A stretch of 64,000 nucleotides of DNA, taken from a virus. The notes under the pieces are model-generated. The model was given only the letters and a program-made list of their open reading frames with translations. It did no database searches and was not told the origin of the DNA. Where the stretch lies: IMG/VR virus record IMGVR_UViG_3300050343_000147, positions 1-64,000 of that record; one strand, written 5' to 3'. Below, in pieces: positions 1 to 9,000 of the stretch (position 1 is the first letter of the stretch; each line of letters begins with the position of its first letter). A program made the translations under genes and the position numbers.

Positions 1-324
1 TAGAAATACCAGACTATAATAAAACTCAAATGATGTTCAATAGAATTAGAACTTGGGCTCATGATAGAGGTTTGTATGAAAAAGGTAATACGATGGTTCA
101 ATATGTTAAACTACAAGAAGAGGCTGGTGAGTTAGCTAAGGCTTTACTAAAAGATGATCAGCCAGAGGTTATAGATGCTATAGGTGATATGGTTGTAGTA
201 TTAACTAACTTAGCTCATCAACGAGGTGTTTATATTGAAGACATGTATACAATCAGCATATGATGTTATAAACGAGAGAACAGGTAAAATGATTAACGGA
301 ACATTTGTAAAAGATGAAGATTAA
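1..324 (+). CDS. mazG: MazG-like nucleotide pyrophosphohydrolase, 5'-truncated, one frameshift
   Basis: The reading frame is open to the left edge, so the start may lie outside the window; the first internal ATG is at 30. The motif EEAGELAKALL followed by IDAIGDMVVVLTNLA is the paired-helix metal-binding signature (ExxE...D) of the all-alpha NTP pyrophosphohydrolase (MazG) family, which hydrolyses NTPs/dNTPs to NMPs. After VYIED (about 245) the frame breaks. A one-base shift restores a typical MazG tail (SAYDVINERTGKM) ending at 324, which overlaps the next gene. I take this as an indel. Phage MazG is thought to clean the nucleotide pool or alter host starvation signalling; that role is inferred. 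Confidence 0.8.
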
Positions 325-643
325 AACAAAAGATAAAATAGTTCAACAAGTCTTAAAAAAGATGGACGAACGAAGCCTTATAGGCCAGAAAAAATACGGA
401 GCTACAATGATGCAAGAGATTGAAGGTCAAGAAAAAGATCTTAATCGTTTCTTAGTTGATGTGCAAGAGGAGTTGATGGATGCGTTATTGTATATTGAAG
501 CAGCTAAACGTTGCTTACAAGATGAAATAGAAGAGTCAATGTTAAAAAGAATAAATATAATAGCTCAAAACGGTAACACAGGTGAGCATTATGACTTTGA
601 GTCTTCTTACAATATAGACGTAAACAATGAAGAAATCTTATAA
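314..643 (+). CDS. Small MazG-like/dATP-pyrophosphohydrolase-type helical protein
   Basis: This 109-residue protein starts inside the end of the mazG gene (ATG at 314) and its end overlaps the next start. It contains GQKKYGATM and a helix with QEELMDALLYIE. This pattern, a KYG motif followed by a QEE-x-MDA-x-LYIE helix, recurs in small phage proteins related to the MazG fold. The EE/D residues could bind metal. The C-terminal ~35 residues are acidic and look unstructured. Function is inferred from helix pattern and neighbours (mazG, nuclease, RNR) only. Confidence 0.6.
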   Translation: MKIKTKDKIVQQVLKKMDERSLIGQKKYGATMMQEIEGQEKDLNRFLVDVQEELMDALLYIEAAKRCLQDEIEESMLKRINIIAQNGNTGEHYDFESSYNIDVNNEEIL

Positions 644-1115
644 ACGAAAGAAACGCGGTCCTGTTAGAGCAAAGAAAGCCATGTATGATGGCATTCAATT
701 TGCATCTGGATTAGAAGTATACATGTATAAAGCTTTGAAAGAAGCTAGAATCGTAGCTGAGTATGAGCCTACAAGCTATACTCTGCTTAACGGTTTTGAC
801 TTAGAAGGTGTATGCTTTGAAAAACAAGCTAATGGCAAAGGTGAATATAAAGATAGAGGTTGTAAAAAGATTTTACCTATAAAATACAAACCAGATTTTG
901 TAGGTAGAGATTTTGTAATCGAATGTAAAGGTAGAGCTAACGAATCATTTCCACTTAGATGGAAATTATTTAAAGCATGGATCACACAACATTCACCTGG
1001 TATTGCGTTATTTAAACCTCAGAATCAAAAAGACTGTGATGAAACAATTGCACAAATAGAGATTATGAGGAAAAACCTTAGAACAAATGCAAAGAAAAAA
1101 CAAACTAGCCTCTAA
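627..1115 (+). CDS. PD-(D/E)XK endonuclease (T7 endonuclease I / Holliday-resolvase-like)
   Basis: The 162-residue protein has a very basic N-terminus (KKSYKRKKRGPVRAKKA). Its nuclease core reads YKPDFVG then FVIECKGR, the D...ExK metal site of the PD-(D/E)XK fold as seen in T7 endonuclease I and related phage nucleases. A preceding acidic residue in the helix around YMYKALKEA would complete the site. The size suits endonuclease I (about 150 residues). It overlaps the upstream gene by 17 bp, so it is part of the same operon. Likely roles are resolving branched DNA before packaging or degrading host DNA; which one cannot be told from sequence. Confidence 0.72.
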   Translation: MKKSYKRKKRGPVRAKKAMYDGIQFASGLEVYMYKALKEARIVAEYEPTSYTLLNGFDLEGVCFEKQANGKGEYKDRGCKKILPIKYKPDFVGRDFVIECKGRANESFPLRWKLFKAWITQHSPGIALFKPQNQKDCDETIAQIEIMRKNLRTNAKKKQTSL

Positions 1116-1251
1116 ACATATAGCTAGAACTAAATATAAGGAACGTAAGATCGATACTTATATTAAATGGACAGTTAATAAAAGAGGTTATCTAAAATGG
1201 AAGGATCTGATTGCGATCCACGATAAATATAATATAAAATGCTATGGGTAA
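1087..1251 (+). CDS. Small basic hypothetical protein
   Basis: This 54-residue protein starts within the 3' end of the nuclease gene (ATG 1087) and ends overlapping the next gene by 8 bp. It is rich in Lys and Arg (RTKYKERKIDTYIKWTVNK). The tight overlaps on both sides support a real gene. No family is recognised. Confidence 0.5.
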   Translation: MQRKNKLASKHIARTKYKERKIDTYIKWTVNKRGYLKWKDLIAIHDKYNIKCYG

Positions 1252-1396
1252 ATCAAAACAATGGGAGTTATCAGCTGGAATGTTTCCAGGATTACTCTTT
1301 GGAATGAGAAGTTATGAAGACGGAGATTTTCAAGTAGATCACGTCTTATATTTAGGAATATTTGATATATGTTTAACTCTATACTATGAAGAATAA
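1244..1396 (+). CDS. Small hypothetical protein upstream of nrdB
   Basis: This 50-residue protein starts at ATG 1244, overlaps the preceding gene, and its stop at 1396 falls just inside the nrdB start region. It contains MFPGLLFGMRSYEDGDFQVDH. It is more hydrophobic than its neighbours but has no clear membrane helix. No family is recognised; operon position suggests a role linked to replication or nucleotide supply. Confidence 0.45.
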   Translation: MGKSKQWELSAGMFPGLLFGMRSYEDGDFQVDHVLYLGIFDICLTLYYEE

Positions 1397-2375
1397 TATG
1401 AACGTACCACTATTTACAGAAAGAATACCTTACAAACCTTTTGAATACCCTGAGTATTATACAGAAGGTTGGTTAAAACAAGCACAAGCATTTTGGTTAC
1501 ATACTGAAATACCTATGTCAGGTGATTTAAAAGACTGGAACGAAAAGTTAAACGATAAAGAGAAAAACTTAGTAGGAAATATCTTACTAGGTTTTGCTCA
1601 AACAGAATGTGCTGTGTCAGATTACTGGACACAAAAAGTTGTTGGTTGGTTTCCTAAACATGAGATACAACAAATGTCTATGATGTTCGGTAGTCAAGAA
1701 ACTATACACGCTGTAGCTTACAGCTACTTAAACGAAACTTTAGGTCTTGAAGACTATGAAGCTTTTTTACACGAACCTGCAACAGCTCAAAGGTTTGATA
1801 ACTTAGTTGCTTACGATGGTAATGATCCTGTAGGTATAGGTAAATCATTAGCTACGTTTTCTGCGTTTGCAGAGGGTGTTAGTTTATATTCAGCGTTTGC
1901 TGTGTTGTATAGTTTTCAAATGAGAAACCTATTGAAAGGTATTGGCCAACAAATGAAATGGTCTGTAAGAGATGAATCATTACATAGTAAAATGGGTTGT
2001 CAATTATTTAGACACATGTGTTCTCAAATACCAGGATTAAAAGAAGAATGTAAAGAGCATATATATGATGCAGCTTTAACTATGCATAATGCTGAAATGA
2101 CTTACATAAGTAAGTTATTTGAAATGGGTGATATTGAAGGAATAACAGAATATGACCTTAAACATTTTATTAAAAAACGTACAGGTGATAAAATTAAAGA
2201 ATTGGGCTATAAAGCAGAAGGAAAATTTAAGTTCGAATATGACCAAAAGTCAATTGACAAAATGGCTTGGTTCGATCATCTTACTGGGGGTCACACTCAC
2301 ACTGATTTTTTCGCTATTAGGCCGACTGACTATAGTAAAGCAAATGAAGGCGAAGATTTTGAAGATGTTTGGTAA
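1386..2375 (+). CDS. nrdB: Ribonucleotide reductase class I small subunit
   Basis: The 329-residue protein is the radical-generating beta subunit of class I ribonucleotide reductase, which works with NrdA to make dNDPs. Visible iron ligands are E in QTECAVSDYW, the E-x-x-H of QETIHAVAY 31 residues later, E in AEGVSLY, and the E-x-x-H of RDESLHSKMG. The spacing matches class Ia/b enzymes. A Tyr four residues after the first His (ETIHAVAY) sits at the radical Tyr position. The first ligand is Glu rather than the Asp of E. coli NrdB. A second possible start is 1398 (MNVPLF). The gene is followed by a 75-residue protein and nrdA in one operon. Confidence 0.95.
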   Translation: MKNNMNVPLFTERIPYKPFEYPEYYTEGWLKQAQAFWLHTEIPMSGDLKDWNEKLNDKEKNLVGNILLGFAQTECAVSDYWTQKVVGWFPKHEIQQMSMMFGSQETIHAVAYSYLNETLGLEDYEAFLHEPATAQRFDNLVAYDGNDPVGIGKSLATFSAFAEGVSLYSAFAVLYSFQMRNLLKGIGQQMKWSVRDESLHSKMGCQLFRHMCSQIPGLKEECKEHIYDAALTMHNAEMTYISKLFEMGDIEGITEYDLKHFIKKRTGDKIKELGYKAEGKFKFEYDQKSIDKMAWFDHLTGGHTHTDFFAIRPTDYSKANEGEDFEDVW

Positions 2376-2392
2376 AAATAAAATTAAATAAT

Positions 2393-2620
2393 ATGAAAGA
2401 AAATGAATTAATATTAATGAAGAAAAAGATTGAGCAGTTAACTAATGTAGTTAATGGTTTAATACAAAAGCTTCAACAAGTAGATTCAATGGCTAAAGGT
2501 ACGTTAACATCTTTTCAATTACATATTGGTGAAGACACGTGGAAAGAGTTAGTTGATAAACTACAAGAGATACAAAAACCTAAAGAACAAGAAAAAAAGT
2601 TTGAAACTGATGTGGAATAA
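2393..2620 (+). CDS. Small coiled-coil hypothetical protein between nrdB and nrdA
   Basis: This 75-residue protein has heptad-like leucines in KKKIEQLTNVVNGLIQKLQQV and a charged helical C-terminus. The ATG at 2393 has the A/T leader AAATAAT and lies clear of the nrdB stop, so it is preferred over the in-gene ATG at 2369. The stop at 2618-2620 lies 8-10 bases after the nrdA start at 2610, so the two genes overlap. No known family; it may bind or regulate the reductase, but that is only position-based. Confidence 0.55.
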   Translation: MKENELILMKKKIEQLTNVVNGLIQKLQQVDSMAKGTLTSFQLHIGEDTWKELVDKLQEIQKPKEQEKKFETDVE

Positions 2621-4337
2621 TGAATGGAAAAAAGGTGTTGATTACCCTGCGTGGGGAGACACTGATGTGTATAAAAAAACAATTGGCGGAGGCTATTTGT
2701 TAAAAGGTGAAACACCTTGGGATGCATATCAAAGAGTTTGTAAAACTGTAGCTAGACGTTTAGAACGTCCTGAGATGGCTGATAAATTTTTTGAATACAT
2801 TTGGTCAGGTTGGCTGTGTCTTGCATCTCCTGTGTTATCTAACACGGGTACAGACAGAGGTTTACCGATCAGTTGTTTTGGTATAGATGTTGCTGACAGT
2901 ATATACGATATAGGTAGTAAAAACCTAGAGATGATGCTACTCGCAAAGCACGGCGGTGGAGTAGGTATTGGAATAAATCAAATCAGACCCGCTAGTGCAA
3001 AAATTAAAGGAAATGGAACAAGTGACGGCGTTGTGCCTTTTTGTAAGATATACGATTCAACAATACTTGCCACTAATCAAGGGTCTGTCCGAAGAGGAGC
3101 TGCATCAGTTAATCTTAATATTGAACACCCCGACTTTGAAGAATGGCTTGAAATTAGAGAACCTAAAGGAGACGTTAATCGTCAGTCGCTCAACCTCCAC
3201 CAGTGTGCTGTGGTCGGCGACAAGTTTATGCGAAGAGTTGAAAGCGGAGATACTGCAGCTAGAAAACTATGGGGAAAGTTATTACAGAAGCGTAAAGCAA
3301 CTGGAGAGCCTTATATATTATTTAAGGGAAATACAAACAAAAATAACCCAACAGCTTACAAAAAGCACGGTTTAAAAGTTCATATGACTAACATATGTAG
3401 TGAAATTACATTACATACAGACGAGTCACATAGTTTTGTTTGTTGTTTATCTAGTTTAAACTTAGCTAGATATGATGAATGGAAAGGAACTAATTTAATA
3501 CATGACTCTATATGGTTTTTAGATGGTGTATTAGAAGAGTTTATACAGAGATCTAAAGGTAAAGTTGGATTTCATAATTCTGTAAGATCTGCTGAAAAAG
3601 GTAGAGCTTTAGGATTAGGCGTTTTAGGTTGGCACACGTACTTACAAGAAAAGGGCCTACCATTTGAAGGATTATTATCACAATATGAAACTAGAAAAAT
3701 ATTTTCACAAATTAAAATTGAATCTGAACGAGCCTCTATGGCCCTTGCTGAAGAGTTTGGCGAACCTTTGTGGTGTGTCGGTACTGGCATGCGGAATACT
3801 CATCTTAGGGCTATTGCTCCTACCGTTAGTAACAGTAAGCTTAGCGGTAATGTATCTCCTGGTATCGAGCCTTGGGCTGCTAATGTATTTACTGAGCAAA
3901 GTGCTAAAGGTACTTTCATTCGTAAAAATCCCACATTGGTTAAGCTCCTTCGCAAGCTTAAAATCAATAATGAAACTACTTGGTCTAAAATCTTAAAAGA
4001 CGGAGGATCAGTACAAGGGCTAAAAGAACTTAATAAAGTTATGGTTGGTCCTTATAATGATATACCAGCTAAAGATGTATTTAAAACATTTAAAGAAATT
4101 AATCAATTAGAATTAATTAATCAAGCGGGTATCAGGCAGCAGTATATAGATCAAAGTGTAAGTTTAAACTTAGCTTTTCCTAGTATTGCTACACCTAAGT
4201 GGATAAATAAAGTACATTTTGAAGCTTGGAAGAAAGGTATTAAAACCTTATACTATACTCGGACTGAGTCAGTGTTACGTGGAGATATTGCTGAGCAAGC
4301 AATGGACGAATCGTGTCTTAGTTGTGACGGATCATAA
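2610..4337 (+). CDS. nrdA: Ribonucleotide reductase class I large subunit
   Basis: The catalytic alpha subunit, 575 residues from the chosen start MWNNEWKKG; a longer frame from 2553 would overlap the previous gene further. Diagnostic residues are visible: the Cys in LPISCFG (substrate-side redox Cys), NICSEITLH with the N-x-C-x-E radical/active-site motif, AKHGGGVGIG, and the C-terminal CLSC pair that shuttles electrons from thioredoxin or glutaredoxin. It lacks a long N-terminal ATP-cone (allosteric activity site); the protein begins almost directly with the catalytic core, as in many phage enzymes. A terminator lies 4 bp after the stop. Confidence 0.95.
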   Translation: MWNNEWKKGVDYPAWGDTDVYKKTIGGGYLLKGETPWDAYQRVCKTVARRLERPEMADKFFEYIWSGWLCLASPVLSNTGTDRGLPISCFGIDVADSIYDIGSKNLEMMLLAKHGGGVGIGINQIRPASAKIKGNGTSDGVVPFCKIYDSTILATNQGSVRRGAASVNLNIEHPDFEEWLEIREPKGDVNRQSLNLHQCAVVGDKFMRRVESGDTAARKLWGKLLQKRKATGEPYILFKGNTNKNNPTAYKKHGLKVHMTNICSEITLHTDESHSFVCCLSSLNLARYDEWKGTNLIHDSIWFLDGVLEEFIQRSKGKVGFHNSVRSAEKGRALGLGVLGWHTYLQEKGLPFEGLLSQYETRKIFSQIKIESERASMALAEEFGEPLWCVGTGMRNTHLRAIAPTVSNSKLSGNVSPGIEPWAANVFTEQSAKGTFIRKNPTLVKLLRKLKINNETTWSKILKDGGSVQGLKELNKVMVGPYNDIPAKDVFKTFKEINQLELINQAGIRQQYIDQSVSLNLAFPSIATPKWINKVHFEAWKKGIKTLYYTRTESVLRGDIAEQAMDESCLSCDGS

Positions 4338-4340
4338 TAT

Positions 4341-4376
4341 AAAAAAAGGGGGCTATTTTCATAGCTCCCTTTCTTG
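4341..4376. terminator. Bidirectional rho-independent terminator between convergent operons
   Basis: A 9-bp stem (GGGGGCTAT / ATAGCTCCC with one G-U pair) closes a TTTC loop. It is followed on the + strand by TTTCTTG and preceded by a run of seven A, which becomes a T tract on the - strand. It sits between the nrdA stop and the 3' end of the leftward late region, so it can end both. Confidence 0.8.
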
Positions 4377-4417
4377 TTACAGGAATGTTTGGGTATGGTG
4401 CCCATTTTATTATTCCT

Positions 4418-4747
4418 TTACTGTGTGGCAATCATTATTAGCTCAGCTCGAGCATAATAACTTCCACTTTTCTTTGCCCAATCCATAGCATTATAGCCTT
4501 CATCGCACATATCTACATAAGGCTGTGCTCCTCTTAAACATAATAAGTAAACAATATTAGCTTTATCCGCTATAATAGCATGGATTAGCAATGGTTTACC
4601 ATCAATCATTTCAGTCGCATGGATTCGATTTACTATCAACATTGAATTTACTTTGTTGTAATTTCCTTCATTAATAGCATTTAACAGTTCTGTTTCAATA
4701 TCGTTTGACATATTGAAAAATAACAAGAAAGATAAAATTAAGTTCAT
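4418..4747 (-). CDS. Ankyrin-repeat protein
   Basis: A 109-residue protein and the last gene of the leftward late region. It contains one clear ankyrin repeat (DGKPLLIHAI, then NIVYLLCLRGAQP) and a partial second (DEGYNAMDWAKKSG). The first 12 residues (MNLILSFLLFF) are hydrophobic and could be a secretion or membrane signal; a second possible start is M13 (MSNDIETELL), which would give a cytoplasmic protein. Ankyrin repeats bind proteins, so a host-protein target is plausible but not shown. Its neighbours are secreted-type proteins. Confidence 0.7.
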   Translation of the reverse strand: MNLILSFLLFFNMSNDIETELLNAINEGNYNKVNSMLIVNRIHATEMIDGKPLLIHAIIADKANIVYLLCLRGAQPYVDMCDEGYNAMDWAKKSGSYYARAELIMIATQ

Positions 4748-4828
4748 TTATAATAATTAAAGTGTTACATTATTATAATCACTTGATTCCCTGTTATTTA
4801 CACCCTTAAAATCACTTTTGCAGATGTC

Positions 4829-5182
4829 TTAATTTGTTGATCTTCTTCTTGAAGGGTTGGCAGCTTCTTGGGCTATTAATTTATCAATATGATCTTGAAC
4901 GTCTTGTTTTGTTATCTTTAATTTTAATGCAATACCTCCATTCCAAAGACCTTTAGTCTTTTTATTCTTATCTAAAACTAGTATAGTTGGCACAGACTTA
5001 ATTTGCTGTTTAAAAGATGGTGGTTGATCTTCTAAAAATACATATTTTACGTTAGCATGTTTAAGCCCACCTAAATCTAAATTATGTCTAGAGTTCCACG
5101 CGCTATTGATGTGTAATACTTCATATTGTGCGCTTGAAAAATAACCACACATTAAAGTAAATATAATTAAAAGCTTTTTCAT
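4829..5182 (-). CDS. Exported thioredoxin-fold protein lacking CXXC
   Basis: The 117-residue protein has a clear N-terminal signal peptide (KKLLIIFTLMCGYFSSAQ) of the Bacteroidota type, with cleavage probably before Gln. The mature part resembles a small thioredoxin fold: KYVFLEDQPP, then SVPTILVLDK with the cis-Pro position, then a C-terminal helix. Where CXXC would be expected there is HINSAWN, so it is unlikely to be a disulfide enzyme. It may act in the periplasm, but its role is unknown. It is 1 bp downstream of the next gene in the operon. Confidence 0.65.
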   Translation of the reverse strand: MKKLLIIFTLMCGYFSSAQYEVLHINSAWNSRHNLDLGGLKHANVKYVFLEDQPPSFKQQIKSVPTILVLDKNKKTKGLWNGGIALKLKITKQDVQDHIDKLIAQEAANPSRRRSTN

Positions 5183-5183
5183 T

Positions 5184-5465
5184 TTATTTATTTATAATTT
5201 CAAACAGTTTATCATCTATTTTATCTAGTTTATCACTATTGTCTTGAACTTTTTCATCGATGTCCATGATAGTGGATCTTACTAGCTCATCTTTAAGATC
5301 GTATTCTGTTCTACTTACCTCTGGTTTAGGTAGTTCTTTTGCTAAGTCTATATCCTTTTGCAAAGTAAAGTACATAGCCGCTAAACTTACGGCTCCTGCT
5401 ACTAGCATACCAATTGTTTTTAAGTCTAGTTGTACCTCTGTGTTCTCTGAAATTTTTTGAGCCAT
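5184..5465 (-). CDS. Small membrane-anchored coiled-coil protein
   Basis: In this 93-residue protein a single transmembrane helix (IGMLVAGAVSLAAMYFTLQ) around residues 17-36 is followed by a charged region with heptads (DEKVQDNSDKLDKIDDKLFEI). This architecture is seen in inner-membrane spanins, but also in many unrelated phage membrane proteins. It sits between a lipoprotein gene and an exported protein gene, which makes a lysis-accessory (i-spanin-like) role possible; this is inference. Confidence 0.6.
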   Translation of the reverse strand: MAQKISENTEVQLDLKTIGMLVAGAVSLAAMYFTLQKDIDLAKELPKPEVSRTEYDLKDELVRSTIMDIDEKVQDNSDKLDKIDDKLFEIINK

Positions 5466-5843
5466 TTAATTTTTCATTTTTACATTAGTAGCATTAACAT
5501 TTAGTCTTGATATGTCTTTAGATTCAACTGAACCTTTACTACTACTACTACTGTTATTGTTATTGTTATTAAAACTGTTATTGCTAGGTACATAGATAGG
5601 TTCACTCCTATGTCTGTAGTAGCCTTCATTGTACCAGTTGCTATAATATCTAGGATAACTGGGATACGATACAATATTATAATAAACATTTGGTTTAATC
5701 ATGTTTATAGGTAATCTCAAGGTATCACCTTGCTCTGTTACAGCTAACACGTGGGTTATCTGTATTTTAGGTTTTTTAGTATGTGTTCCACAACTACTTA
5801 CAATAGCAGCTAGAACAAAAAGGGCAATTTTCCATATTTTCAT
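5466..5843 (-). CDS. Predicted lipoprotein with Tyr-rich and Asn/Ser-rich segments
   Basis: The 125-residue protein has a signal peptide ending in a lipobox (IVSSC, Cys at about residue 18), so it should be a lipidated envelope protein. The middle is rich in Tyr (YYNIVSYPSYPRYY) and is followed by low-complexity Asn and Ser runs near residues 86-102. With the upstream membrane/coiled-coil protein it could form an o-spanin/i-spanin-like pair or mediate superinfection exclusion; neither is proven. Its start overlaps the stop of the preceding 55-residue gene (TAATG). Confidence 0.6.
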   Translation of the reverse strand: MKIWKIALFVLAAIVSSCGTHTKKPKIQITHVLAVTEQGDTLRLPINMIKPNVYYNIVSYPSYPRYYSNWYNEGYYRHRSEPIYVPSNNSFNNNNNNSSSSSKGSVESKDISRLNVNATNVKMKN

Positions 5844-6010
5844 TATTTAATTTTTTCACAATCGTTTACAGTTTCTCCAGTTCCACTAGGTGATTTCTTT
5901 GTACCTACTTTTCTGTAACCTTTCCAGCAGCTAGAGTTTTTAGAGTTCGCTCCTTTAAACGCAGGTCCTTTTGATCCGCAGTACTTTTTTAATAATGGTG
6001 ATTTTAACAT
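5843..6010 (-). CDS. Small Lys/Gly/Cys protein, possible minor virion component
   Basis: A 55-residue protein, MLKSPLLKKYCGSKG then GANSKNSSCWKGYRKVG, with three Cys and many Lys/Gly. It lies 2 bp after the giant virion protein gene and its stop overlaps the next start as TAATG. Small Lys-rich peptides of this kind are common near internal virion genes of marine podoviruses. No function is assigned. Confidence 0.6.
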   Translation of the reverse strand: MLKSPLLKKYCGSKGPAFKGANSKNSSCWKGYRKVGTKKSPSGTGETVNDCEKIK

Positions 6011-6012
6011 AA

Positions 6013-9000
6013 TTATCTTTTTTTAGTTCTTGATTTAGTTCTTGATGAAGATCTTGACGACGATCTTGTTCTTGCTTTAGTTTTCTTTTTCTTTTTAGGT
6101 TTATCTTTTTGCCACTCTAACTCCCATTTAGCCCAACCTAAAGCGTTTGCAACTCTTATCCACTCTTCGTTTTCAGCATCAGACGCGTCTTTTAAGTTTT
6201 GTAGTTTTCTTATACCTCTATCGAGTGGTACGTTAGTAGCAGCACTAATAACTTGGCCAGCAGCTAAATAAGCTGGGTTATCTAATGAAAAACCTTTTTC
6301 CATTATTTCTTTTTTATTCCAGTCCCACGTTCTACCTGCAGATTTTAGTTTACCTATTTTAGAAGATATAGGAGGTGAAATATCTAATAATTCTATAGCC
6401 GCATCTTGAGCTTCTTTGCCTTCAGCTAATTTCATTATTGCGTTTTTAAGTGTAGATATAGCTGCACCATGAAAACCAAGTCCTCTTAATAATGAATCAG
6501 CCATACCATTAACAATACCTGTGTATTTTTTGTTTTTAGCTTCTTCGTCAGGTTCTTCATCTCCAAACGCCATAGCAAATAAAGCTTGTTGTAAAGCGTT
6601 GAATATCACATTTTGTATCGCTCCGTAGTATAATATCTTAGATATATTAGTTTTATCATCCCCTCGGCGATTCTTAAGATCACTAGCGGCTTTTTGCATT
6701 AACCTAGCATATTGAGCTGGGGTGTTGGCAAAAGCTAATATAACACGTCCCATTGGTCCAGCTTGTTGAGCACTAATTCTATCAGGTCTACTTGACTGTT
6801 GCGACTCTTCTGCTATTTCTCTAAAATCTTGAAATGCTTGAGCTTCAGCCTCTTTCTGTGACATACCATCTTTAATTAAAGACTTAAGTCTGTTTCTATA
6901 AAATGTAGCTCCACCTGATGCAATAGCAAAACTATCTGCTATTTGTGTAGGTAAAAAACCTAACTTAAGTAGTTTACTTATAAAAGCTTTAGCTTTGTTT
7001 TTTGATTCAGCAGCAATTTCTGCAATATCAGCTTCATTAACGTTTATTTTTAAACCATTACGTCTTTCAACTAAATAATCAGAGTTCATTAGTTTAATTA
7101 CATCACTCCAATATTGTGGTTGATTACCAAATGCAGCAGCTGCTTTTAACGGGTTATTGTCAGACCAATTTACAAAGTTAACAGCTGATATAGTCTGTAG
7201 CACAGCTGATCTCATGTTAAAAAACATAATAGCTCCAATTGAACCGTTAAGCCAATCAACAAATCTACCGGTAAGACTATCACCCATTGCTCCTCTGTTG
7301 CTACCGCTTTTCATACGACCTAGTATATTTTCTAAAGCTTCTCTATAGCTTTTTCCATAAGCAGCCTCAAGTTTGTTTAAATTAGTTTCGTTAAAAACTT
7401 CATTAACATTACCTTGCCATTGTTTTAGATATTTAGCCCTTACAACAGTATTTAAACCTGAAAGTAAATCTGTAGTAATAGTTCCAGCCAACCAACTGTC
7501 TTGCGGTTTAGGATAACCATTATCTTTGTTTATGGCTATAAGCTCATTAGCAAATGTAACTAAGTTTTCATTTGCAGTAACATAGTCTTCTAGTATTTTT
7601 TGATCAGCTTTAGACAAACCTGGTATAGTCATACCTTGTTGTATCCATGTGTAAACCCTAACAGCATTACCTACAGTGTAAGGTTCACCTGTGATTTTTT
7701 TATTTAAATCTTTAGGACTAACACCTAATAGCTTTTTTAAAGCTTTAAAGTCATTGGCTAAAGCAACTCTAGCGTTTGATATATCTATGTTAGCTCTAGC
7801 AAATGGATCTAAAAAGTTTTCTTTTATCCAAGCTATAGTTTCATCACCTTTTTTACCTTTACCAGCAAAATATCTAGTTAAACCTACAAAATCTTGAGCA
7901 GATGGTGGTATGCCTAGTAAATTAAATTTACCTTTATCTGCGCCTACAGCTCTAGCTTTAGTTTGGCCATATCTTTTTTCTGTGCCAATACCTGTAGCTC
8001 TTTCTATTATATCATTAAAATCTTTATTAAGATCTTTTGATTTACTAAATTTAATTCTAGCATTTTGAGCTTCAGTATCTAAACGTTGCATTTCATTAAG
8101 AACGTTTTGATTACTACTTGTTTTAGAAAATTTTGTTTGTATTTTAGACGGTAAAGAATTTATGTTTTTAGCTTTAGCTGCTTGAACTTCTTTATAAGCT
8201 TGTGGTGCAAAAGCTCCTAAAACTTTTGTTTTATAATTTCCATTATTTTGTTTTTCATAAACAGTCATTGAAAAAGGAAATCTACCAAAAGTAAAAGAAT
8301 TATAATATCTTGAACCTACTAAAGGACTAGAATCTTTATATCTTTCGTTTATAACATCATCCATTTGTTTAGGTATAATAGAAACAGTATAGCTATCAAA
8401 ACCTTTTTTTAATTCTTCTAAAGTCATTTGACCATTAACATACTTAGCCATATTAACTAACATTGTTCTAGCTGGTGGATTATGTTCGTATCTGTAATCT
8501 TTTTTGTTTTTAGAGTTTGACTTTGCAAAGCTATCAACTCTAGCGGCTGCTCTAACTAAAGCTGTCATATCGCCATTTGATGCCGCAAAAAACATAGCTA
8601 AATCATTAACAGTTATTTCGCTTTCTTTATTTAACCCTTTATAAAAATCTAATATATCAATTATAGCATCTTGATTTTTCTTTGCATAATTAGCAGAATC
8701 GTCTAACATGTTTTTTGAAATACCTCCGGTTTTATTTAAAGACGTAACATAAGTGTCTACTTTTTGAGCAACTTTAGTTTTTAACAACGGTTTACTGTTA
8801 TATTGAGGAGCGTTTCCTTTGTAAGTAAGTAATTCAGGTTTTTTTAAAAAAGGTTTAATTAAAACTTCACTCATTTCTTTTTGATTACCAAAAATACTAG
8901 TTCTTAAACTATCACTTCTTTCTAATGTACTTGGAACTAAATGTAACAAATCTGTTTCTTTGTTCAATTCCCACATAAAATTATTTCCTCCAACCTTTGC

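Noticed and set aside
2369-2392. Earlier start for the small gene between nrdB and nrdA
   Set aside because: That ATG lies inside the nrdB end; the ATG at 2393 has a better A/T leader and no long overlap.
4829-5182. Active thioredoxin partner for ribonucleotide reductase
   Set aside because: It has a signal peptide and no CXXC, so it cannot reduce NrdA in the cytoplasm.
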